Both the position numbers and the translations under genes were made by a program. Shown here one piece after another: positions 1 to 6,061 of a stretch of DNA of 6,061 bases. The notes beneath the pieces were generated by a model. The model made no database searches, was not told the origin of the DNA, and worked only from the letters and a program-made list of their open reading frames with translations. Within the stretch, counting starts at the first letter, position 1, and each line of letters begins with the position of its first letter. Source of the stretch: Cellvibrionales bacterium UBA4495 (lineage in GTDB: Bacteria > Pseudomonadota > Gammaproteobacteria > Pseudomonadales > Porticoccaceae); NCBI GenBank assembly GCA_002388905.1, contig DGNJ01000066.1, positions 1-6,061 on the forward strand, written 5' to 3'.

Positions 1-1381
<1,381 letters not shown>

Positions 1382-1390
1382 TGCTATTTT

Positions 1391-1852
1391 ATGTCGATCG
1401 ACAAATATGACCGGGCCATACTCCAGCGGCTGCAGCGGGATGGCCGTATTTCCAACCAGGAGCTGGCCGAAGCCGTCAACCTGTCCCCTTCGCCCTGCCT
1501 GCGACGGGTCCGTCGCCTGGAGCAGGAGGGGTACATCGAGGGTTATGCCGCCCTGGTCAATGCCCGCAAGCTGGGGCTCAACCTGATGGCGTTTCTCCAT
1601 ATCAGCATGGACCGCCACACGCCGGAGCGTTTCGACCGGTTCCAGGCGGCGGTGGAAGGGTACCCGGAAGTGCTCGAGTGCCACATTATCACCGGCCAGG
1701 CGGCGGACTACCTGCTCAAGGTGGTGGTGGAGGATATGGATGCCTACCAGCAGTTCTTGCTAAACAAGGTCACCCGCATCGAAGGCGTGTCGGGCGTCCA
1801 TTCATCCTTTGTGCTGAAATCGCCGCTTCGCACCACCGCGTTGCCGGTATAG
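1391..1852 (+). CDS. Lrp/AsnC family transcriptional regulator
   Basis: The 153-residue protein has the standard Lrp/AsnC length and two-domain layout. An N-terminal winged helix-turn-helix spans residues about 4-62, with the signature segment NLSPSPCLRRVRRLE at 30-44. A C-terminal RAM (ligand-sensing, oligomerising) domain spans about 67-143 and contains ECHIITGQAADYLLKVVVED at 96-115. It closely resembles E. coli Lrp around the recognition helix (LSPTPCLERVRRLE), but which subfamily member it is cannot be decided from sequence inspection. Family members bind DNA as dimers to hexadecamers and respond to amino acids, often leucine. ATG at 1391 is the only upstream-proximal start; its Shine-Dalgarno is poor (TGGTG at 1379-1383). 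The gene is divergent from leuA across 243 nt, so leuA is a natural candidate target along with autoregulation; both are inferences. Family assignment is secure. Confidence 0.95.
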   Translation: MSIDKYDRAILQRLQRDGRISNQELAEAVNLSPSPCLRRVRRLEQEGYIEGYAALVNARKLGLNLMAFLHISMDRHTPERFDRFQAAVEGYPEVLECHIITGQAADYLLKVVVEDMDAYQQFLLNKVTRIEGVSGVHSSFVLKSPLRTTALPV

Positions 1853-1878
1853 GCGGCCCGCCGGCTGCGCGGGAGGAG

Positions 1879-2085
1879 TCAGCGATTAAAGAGATTGAGA
1901 ATAAGGGTCAGCACCAGGCTGATGATAATCATGGAGGTAATGGGCACGAAAACCCGGGTTCTTTCGCCCTCGAAGCGAAGGTCGCCGGGCAGCTTGCCGA
2001 ACCAGCCGAGCAGGCCGGGGACAAAATGCAGAAGGGCGCCGATCGCCACCAGGATCAGCCCCAGGATAATCAGCCAGCGTGCCAT
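1879..2085 (-). CDS. DUF2905 family small membrane protein
   Basis: This 68-residue inner-membrane protein has two predicted transmembrane helices, residues about 4-24 and 47-66. They are joined by a short polar loop containing GKLPGDLRFEG (30-40) and ending in a VFVPIT segment. That helix, GxLPGD loop, F-x-P-[IL]-T, helix arrangement is the hallmark of DUF2905 proteins, which are of this size. No biochemical function is established for the family. The start at 2085 is supported by a strong GGAGG ribosome site (2095-2099 on the complement) 9 nt upstream. The gene converges on the Lrp/AsnC gene with only 26 nt between the stops. A 14-nt palindrome lies 30 nt upstream of the start. It could be read through from the methyltransferase gene 176 nt upstream, or have its own promoter, which I could not identify. 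Confidence 0.88.
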   Translation of the reverse strand: MARWLIILGLILVAIGALLHFVPGLLGWFGKLPGDLRFEGERTRVFVPITSMIIISLVLTLILNLFNR

Positions 2086-2115
2086 TGAAACCCACCTCCG
2101 TCTTTTCCGAACCCG

Positions 2116-2129
2116 GTCTTGTCCAAGAC
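2116..2129. repeat. 14-nt palindrome upstream of the DUF2905 gene
   Basis: GTCTTG (2116-2121) and CAAGAC (2124-2129) are perfect 6-bp inverted arms around a 2-nt centre. The element lies 31-44 nt upstream of the DUF2905 start codon and just beyond its ribosome site. That is a suitable place for an operator, or for a small hairpin in the transcript, although a 2-nt loop would force the stem to open partly. The sequence is seen directly; function is not known. Confidence 0.3.
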
Positions 2130-2261
2130 GTCATAATGATCTCAGTGCTGAAGCCGGTAGGCCAGACCGAATATCAGGACCAGAACCGCCACGTCGACCT
2201 GGTTGGCGAGGAAGGAAGCTGCCACGTGGCCCCGGTATACACAGAAAGGATGCCCCCGGAC

Positions 2262-3158
2262 CTAGAGCACCCGGGCCTCCGCGATGCGCACATAGCCGGA
2301 TACCCGGCCGTATCGCTCGCCCTCGCCGGTAATCAGGTAGGCATTTTCCAGGTCGTCGGGACCGAAACAGGATTCCAGGCGGAAACCCCGTGCTTGCAGG
2401 AAGTCGTCGATAGCATCGTCCTCGATGCCGAACAGCAGCGGCTCGCCGAATTTGGCCATGTAGTCGCGGGACTCGGCGCCCCCGTAGTACGCTCCGGTGC
2501 CCTCGACCATGGCCGAGGGCATATAGTCGAAGAGGATCTTGCTGTCGGCGGCGCACTGGTTGGCGACGAAGGCCAGCGTTGCCTCGACCCCTTCGGCGGT
2601 CAGGTAATAGGAAACCCCCTCCCAGTTAAAAAAGGTCGGCCGGGAGCGATCAAAGCCGGGGGCATCCAGGAGCCTGGAAAGCGGCTCTTTGTTGAAGTCG
2701 AGGGGCATATAGACCACGTTGGTTGGCAGAGAGCCAAAAATATCGGTAATTTTGGCTTTCTTTTCCGCCTGGAGTTCGGGCAGGTCCACTTCGAAAAAGC
2801 GTACATCCGGCGCGCTTTCCCCGAACCGGTAGGCGCGGGTATCGAAGCCGGCCCCGAGCATGACCACCTGCCGGAAGCCATCCGCCAGCGCTTTTTCCAG
2901 GCGGGTATCGATATGTTTGGTGCGGGCATTCTGGAAGTGATAGGCGCCGGGCAGTGCCCCTTCCAGCTGTTCACGGAAGGCGGCGATCTTGTCCGGGTCG
3001 TTTTTCGGTGGCCTTGCCGCCGGATCGAGAAACTCCCGGGCCAGGGAATCGCCATTGCGAATCCCGGCGTCCGGTTCCTGGGCAGCGAAAGCCCGGGTCA
3101 TGGCGGCCCCGAGGGCGCTGGTTTTGAGCTTCTCCAAAGACTTGGCGTAATCGGTCAT
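2262..3158 (-). CDS. SAM-dependent methyltransferase, TIGR00027/LCM family
   Basis: This 298-residue class I methyltransferase belongs to the leucine carboxyl methyltransferase-like group (PF04072, TIGR00027 type). Diagnostic segments are RTKHID at 79-84, the SAM-binding motif I LGAGFDTRAYR at 101-111, the acidic motif II FFEVDLP at 121-127 (E123 and D125 are candidates for contacting the SAM ribose), and the catalytic-region motif NWEGVSYYLT at 178-187. Length is normal for the family. Bacterial members lack well-defined substrates, so the methyl acceptor cannot be stated; the protein is cytoplasmic with no signal peptide. ATG at 3158 is preceded by GGAG (3169-3172 on the complement) at 10-nt spacing. 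It is divergent from the paraoxonase-like gene across 179 nt. After the TAG stop the same frame stays open for a further 39 codons, ending in a hydrophobic stretch; the preceding protein already looks complete. Confidence 0.92.
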   Translation of the reverse strand: MTDYAKSLEKLKTSALGAAMTRAFAAQEPDAGIRNGDSLAREFLDPAARPPKNDPDKIAAFREQLEGALPGAYHFQNARTKHIDTRLEKALADGFRQVVMLGAGFDTRAYRFGESAPDVRFFEVDLPELQAEKKAKITDIFGSLPTNVVYMPLDFNKEPLSRLLDAPGFDRSRPTFFNWEGVSYYLTAEGVEATLAFVANQCAADSKILFDYMPSAMVEGTGAYYGGAESRDYMAKFGEPLLFGIEDDAIDDFLQARGFRLESCFGPDDLENAYLITGEGERYGRVSGYVRIAEARVL

Positions 3159-3337
3159 GGCAGCAACACTCCGGGGCTGGATTGGGGCCTGTTAACCCAG
3201 GCAGTGGCTGGGCGGTAAGTTTTCCGCGATTGTGCCATAAATGCCGGGGCCCCTGTTTTCCTGGCCTGTCATCTGTTCCCGGTTTTGCCTTACTATGACT
3301 TGCTAAAAATGGAAAAAACACAGTAAAGGAAACAATC

Positions 3338-4390
3338 ATGAAAACGCCATTCTGGAAAATACTTGTGCCGCTGGCGCTGTTGCTCGCGGGGGCGGGTGCG
3401 CGGGGTGAGGTTACCGGTTGCGAGACCGTCGGCCACGTTCAGGGCGTGTGTGGATTTCCCGCGCCGGAGGACATGGCGGTGCTGCCGGGAGGCAGGCATC
3501 TGCTCTTGAGTCCTTTCGGGGGCATCAGCGGCGAGCACCCGCAATCGCTTTATGTTTTCGAGACCGAAACCCTGAAAGCCGGGCCCGTTGCTTACCGGAA
3601 AGACGACGGACGCTGGGACGGGGGCCTTTGCGATACCGACCCCGGGGAAAAATTCGGTGCCCACGGCGTCCATATCTCGCAGAGGCAGGACGGCAGCTGG
3701 CAGTTGCTGGCGGTCAACCACGACCGCGAGGCGGTGGAAATGTTCGAGATCGTCGGCGCCGGTGCTTCGGAGCCGGCTCTTGCCTGGCGCGGCTGCGTGG
3801 TCTTGCCCGCCGGCAGCACGCTCAATGATGTCGCCGCCCTGCCGGGCGGTGGTTTCCTGGTCAGTCACATGATGGCGCGCAGCGAGGGTGATCTGATGGC
3901 AGCCATGGCGCAGACCGGGGATACCGGCCATATCTGGCGTTGGCGCCCGGGGAGGGGTGTGGACAAGCTGCCCGGCAGCGACAGCAATCTGCCCAACGGC
4001 GTGGCTGTCAGCGATGACGGGCGCCATGTCTATATCGCCGAGACCGGCCGCCGCCAGGTGCGCAAGCTCGATTACGCCAGCGGCGAACACTTGGGTACCG
4101 CGTCAGTGGCGGCGGATAACTTTACCTGGACGCCCGACGGCCGCCTGCTGACCGCCGGTATCACCGGCGCCATGCCCGAAGGCTGCATGACCTCTCCCGG
4201 CCCCTGCCTGGCCCCCTTTCATATCGCCGCCATAGACCCGGAAACCCTGGCGGTGACTGTCCTGCATCGGCAGAGCGGGCCACCCATGGGGGCCGGCAGT
4301 GTGGCGGTTCTCGTCGGTGATACGCTCTATGCAGGGTCTTTCAAGGGCCACCAGTTACTGCGCATCAACCTGGGTGAAAAAACCGATTGA
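3338..4390 (+). CDS. Exported SMP-30/paraoxonase-like beta-propeller hydrolase (putative lactonase/arylesterase)
   Basis: The 350-residue protein starts with a Sec signal peptide: basic MKTPFWK, hydrophobic residues 8-19, and a likely cleavage after AGA at 21, so it should act in the periplasm or outside. The remainder reads as a six-bladed propeller of the SMP-30/paraoxonase superfamily. Aligned by eye with human PON1, E44 in PEDM matches E53, N163 in LND matches N168, N220 in LPNG matches N224, and D260-N261 in ADNF match D269-N270, so all catalytic calcium ligands are present. D45 and D164 match structural-calcium residues D54 and D169. H109 (AHG) and H128 (VNH) match the H115/H134 dyad. 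C28 aligns with PON1 C42, but there is no C-terminal cysteine partner. Other cysteines (C38, C98, C153, C283, C290) may form local disulphides. PON enzymes hydrolyse lactones and aryl esters; the natural substrate here is unknown. AAAGGA at 3325-3330 supports the start. Confidence 0.85.
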   Translation: MKTPFWKILVPLALLLAGAGARGEVTGCETVGHVQGVCGFPAPEDMAVLPGGRHLLLSPFGGISGEHPQSLYVFETETLKAGPVAYRKDDGRWDGGLCDTDPGEKFGAHGVHISQRQDGSWQLLAVNHDREAVEMFEIVGAGASEPALAWRGCVVLPAGSTLNDVAALPGGGFLVSHMMARSEGDLMAAMAQTGDTGHIWRWRPGRGVDKLPGSDSNLPNGVAVSDDGRHVYIAETGRRQVRKLDYASGEHLGTASVAADNFTWTPDGRLLTAGITGAMPEGCMTSPGPCLAPFHIAAIDPETLAVTVLHRQSGPPMGAGSVAVLVGDTLYAGSFKGHQLLRINLGEKTD

Positions 4391-4405
4391 GCGCCTTTGT
4401 CGAGA

Positions 4406-4747
4406 CTAGGCAGTAAAAAAATCAGCCCGGGGCGTTCCGGTTTCGTCATAGACGGGCTCACTGATATCCGCCCGGTATTTGAGTACCTCGGCACCGGTCA
4501 TGCCGAAACCGGCAATGGCTTCGGACATTTCCAGGTACCATTTCGACTTGAAATGGGCGGCCAGCGATGCCTCGTCGCGCCAGCGTTCGAAGACGCGAAT
4601 GCGGCCGGGAATGAGGGGGTTGGGGCACCAGTCGTAATCCAGACAGCCGTCTTCGGTGAGGGCGCCTTCGATCAGGTGTCTGGTCGACGACATGGCGTTA
4701 TCCACCTGTTTGGGATCCAGGTCGATATTTCCGGAAATAATGATCAT
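4406..4747 (-). CDS. ABM-domain protein, putative quinol monooxygenase-like
   Basis: The 113-residue protein matches the antibiotic biosynthesis monooxygenase (ABM) fold, a small ferredoxin-like dimeric barrel. The domain spans residues about 1-92. Its typical segments are a first strand MIIISGNIDLD, GCLDYDW at 34-40, the IRVFERW strand at 50-56, and DEASLAAHFKS at 58-68 with the family-typical histidine H65. Members include the quinol monooxygenase YgiN and polyketide oxygenases, which work without metal or flavin, but many ABM proteins have no proven activity, so the substrate is open. No signal peptide or membrane helix is present. ATG at 4747 has a strong GAGGAGA ribosome site (4754-4760 on the complement) at about 6-nt spacing. 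It converges on the paraoxonase-like gene with a 15-nt gap, and lies 88 nt downstream of the PA4642-family gene on the same strand. Confidence 0.87.
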   Translation of the reverse strand: MIIISGNIDLDPKQVDNAMSSTRHLIEGALTEDGCLDYDWCPNPLIPGRIRVFERWRDEASLAAHFKSKWYLEMSEAIAGFGMTGAEVLKYRADISEPVYDETGTPRADFFTA

Positions 4748-4787
4748 GATATGTCTCCTCGCGGTTGATCCGTGTGTCCGGGGATTT

Positions 4788-4822
4788 CAGTAATATCGGG
4801 TCAAACTGTACGCGCATTACTG
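4788..4822. repeat. 7-bp inverted repeat upstream of the ABM gene
   Basis: CAGTAAT (4788-4794) and ATTACTG (4816-4822) are perfect 7-bp inverted arms separated by 21 nt, inside the 88-nt gap upstream of the ABM gene. The arm centres are 28 nt apart. On the minus strand a TTGACC hexamer, similar to a -35 box, lies between the arms, but no convincing -10 follows at the right distance. It could be an operator pair, a weak stem-loop after the PA4642-family gene, or chance. Confidence 0.28.
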
Positions 4823-4835
4823 GCGCAGGGTCGGG

Positions 4836-5132
4836 TTATTCCGCCCCGTGCCGTTCCATCACCGCAATATAGTCGTCCGCCAGGCGGTGGGTCTTCATTA
4901 TCTGGAGCATGGTTTTGCCCGCCGGGCCCCTGGCGCTGATGTCCCGGCCTTCATCCACGAAAAACTTGACGAAAGTGGCGAAATTTTCCGGAATCATGCC
5001 CCGGTAGGCTTTTTCCAGCAGGTGATAGTCGGCGTTGACGCCTTCCGGCGGCTGGAATTCCAGAAAACTCTTGATGCGTTCGTCATCGAAAAATTCGCCG
5101 ATGACTTTCTCTTTGTCTTTTTTTAGGGCCAT
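4836..5132 (-). CDS. PA4642 family small conserved protein
   Basis: The 98-residue protein is soluble, charged and without signal or membrane segments. Its opening LKKDKEKVIGEFFDDERIKS, the phrase PPEGVNADYHLLEKAYRGM (28-46) and the C-terminal GKTMLQIMKTHRLADDYIAV match my recollection of the PA4642 family of conserved gammaproteobacterial proteins, which are of this length. The second half (residues about 40-97) reads like one or two degenerate ankyrin-type helical hairpins, with an F-F-V-D-E-G-R-D-I-S turn followed by G-K-T-M-L. That suggests a protein-binding role, but no function is known. ATG at 5132 is the natural start, though its ribosome site is weak (AGAGA just upstream). It follows gatB by 107 nt on the same strand without a clear terminator. 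Family naming is from memory and moderately sure; the coding call is strong. Confidence 0.82.
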   Translation of the reverse strand: MALKKDKEKVIGEFFDDERIKSFLEFQPPEGVNADYHLLEKAYRGMIPENFATFVKFFVDEGRDISARGPAGKTMLQIMKTHRLADDYIAVMERHGAE

Positions 5133-5239
5133 GGTGTCTCTGGTCCGGTCAGTGGTTTATCGGTTCGGTTCGGCGCCGTTGCCGGGAATCCAAGGGCGTG
5201 GCAGTTGATTCGGCCGGCTCTTACACGGAATCGCCCGGC

Positions 5240-6061
5240 TTACAAAAGGGCGTCGAGCTTTTCCTTCAGTATGTCATTAACCTGTTTGGGGTCCGCCTGT
5301 CCCCCGGAGGCCTTCATCACCTGGCCGACGAAATAGCCCAGCATCTTGGGGCGCTTTTTCGGGTCGGCGCCGCGGTAGTTATCCACCTGGTTGGGGCTTT
5401 TGGCGATGACTTCGTCCACCATTTTCTCGATGGCCGTGCTGTCGGTGACCTGCCTGAGTCCCCGGTCCTCGATAACGGCATCCGGTCCGCCTTCGCCCCG
5501 CCACATGGCATCCAGGACTTCCTTGGCCATCTTGGTGGAGAGGGTGCCGTCGAGAATCCGGGTAACCATCAATCCAAGGTCCTCCGGTCTGACGGGGCAC
5601 TCCCCGATGTGCCGGTCCTCGCTGTTCAGACGCGCCGACAGTTCGCCCATGATCCAGTTGGCCGCCTGCTTGGCGTCGCCGCATTCCCGGGCCACGGCCT
5701 CAAAGTAATTGGCCATGGCGGCGTCGTCGCCGAGTACACCGGCGTCGTAGTCGCTCAGGCCGTAGTCCTCCACGAAACGCCGGTGGCGCGCGTCCGGCAG
5801 TTCGGGCAGGTCCGCGGCGATGGCCTCGATGGTGGCGTCGTCCAGGACCACGGGCAGCAGGTCCGGGCAGGGGAAGTAGCGGTAGTCGGTGGCTTCCTCC
5901 TTGGTGCGCATGGTGCGCGCGGTCCGGGTCTCGCCGTTGTAGAGCCGGGTTTCCTGGATCACGGTACCGCCGTCCTCGAGCAGGTCGATCTGGCGTTCCA
6001 CCTCCAGTTCGATGGCCTCTTCCATAAAGCGGAAAGAATTCAGGTTCTTGGTTTCGGTGCG
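5240..6061 (-). CDS. gatB: Aspartyl/glutamyl-tRNA amidotransferase subunit B (partial; N-terminus beyond window)
   Basis: GatB is the kinase and tRNA-binding subunit of the GatCAB complex. With GatA supplying ammonia it converts Glu-tRNA(Gln) to Gln-tRNA(Gln), or Asp-tRNA(Asn) to Asn-tRNA(Asn), in the cytoplasm. The visible 273 residues are the C-terminal part of a protein usually about 480 long; the frame is exactly open at the right edge, upstream of the internal ATG at 6025. The catalytic-cradle segments TKNLNSFRF (residues 4-12 of the visible part), QETRLYNGETRTARTMR (36-52) and DYRYFPCPDLLP (59-70) are intact. A helical domain follows, then the C-terminal YqeY-like tRNA-binding domain (about 125-273) with the typical end GQVMKASGGQADPKQVN. 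The usual partners gatC and gatA would be expected further right, outside the window. The stop is TAA at 5240-5242, and no intrinsic terminator is evident in the following 107 nt. Confidence 0.97.
   Translation of the reverse strand, partial: RTETKNLNSFRFMEEAIELEVERQIDLLEDGGTVIQETRLYNGETRTARTMRTKEEATDYRYFPCPDLLPVVLDDATIEAIAADLPELPDARHRRFVEDYGLSDYDAGVLGDDAAMANYFEAVARECGDAKQAANWIMGELSARLNSEDRHIGECPVRPEDLGLMVTRILDGTLSTKMAKEVLDAMWRGEGGPDAVIEDRGLRQVTDSTAIEKMVDEVIAKSPNQVDNYRGADPKKRPKMLGYFVGQVMKASGGQADPKQVNDILKEKLDALL

Noticed and set aside
1857..1873. Hairpin CCCGC-7 nt-GCGGG between the convergent regulator and DUF2905 stops as a terminator
   Set aside because: Short stem in very GC-rich DNA with no T-run on either side, so an intrinsic terminator is not supported.
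2079..3218. Long plus-strand open frame opposite the methyltransferase
   Set aside because: It is longer than the real gene but has no recognisable motifs, while the minus strand has complete SAM-binding motifs and a ribosome site.
3246..3253. GGGGCCCC palindrome in the gap between methyltransferase and paraoxonase-like genes
   Set aside because: An 8-bp self-complementary GC run is expected by chance at this base composition, and it does not extend.
3285..3310. Promoter for the paraoxonase-like gene (TTGCCT with TAAAAA)
   Set aside because: The spacing is only 13-14 nt and the hexamers are mediocre; TACTAT nearby has no -35 partner. A promoter must exist in the gap, but I cannot place it.
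3293..4090. Minus-strand open frame opposite the paraoxonase-like gene
   Set aside because: It overlaps a gene with signal peptide, ribosome site and conserved active-site residues. The antisense peptide is alanine/histidine/arginine-rich and featureless.
4375..4420. Bidirectional terminator between the paraoxonase-like and ABM genes
   Set aside because: A-runs are present on both sides, but the only stem between them is GCCT/AGGC of 4 bp with a long loop.
5210..5241. GCCGG/CCGGC stem after gatB as terminator
   Set aside because: Five base pairs with an 18-nt or so loop and no T-run.

Overview
The window is GC-rich (by eye about 60% or more) and looks like chromosomal DNA of a gammaproteobacterium. 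The long-form LeuA, the PA4642-type small protein and the GatB sequence all have a Pseudomonas/Marinobacter flavour. That placement is inferred from protein family resemblance only. There are eight supported protein genes: two run off the window edges, and one further tiny frame is doubtful. I see no rRNA, tRNA, CRISPR array, insertion sequence or integration signature.

Left part (1-1852): the N-terminal two thirds of leuA (2-isopropylmalate synthase, minus strand) is divergent from an Lrp/AsnC-family regulator on the plus strand. They share a 243-nt intergenic region holding a candidate regulator promoter, an imperfect palindrome at the regulator start, repeated GTGGYC hexamers, and an arrangement of complementary segments in the leuA leader that can fold in two mutually exclusive ways. 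Local control of leuA by this regulator is plausible but not demonstrated.

Middle (1879-3158, minus strand): a two-helix DUF2905 membrane protein lies convergent with the regulator, followed upstream by a TIGR00027/LCM-type SAM-dependent methyltransferase. The 176-nt gap between them holds a 14-nt palindrome and a short hydrophobic frame that continues in phase with the methyltransferase after its TAG stop.

Right part (3338-6061): a plus-strand gene divergent from the methyltransferase encodes an exported six-bladed beta-propeller of the SMP-30/paraoxonase type. All five catalytic-calcium ligand positions known from human PON1, and both histidines of its dyad, are present. It converges on a minus-strand series read in the order gatB (C-terminal 273 residues), a PA4642-family small protein, and an ABM-fold putative monooxygenase. 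These three may be partly co-transcribed, since no convincing terminator separates them.

No gene-free stretch exceeds 300 nt. The content is ordinary core and accessory chromosome. I found no convincing undescribed multi-gene system; the points most worth a second look are the paraoxonase-like protein and the leuA leader.
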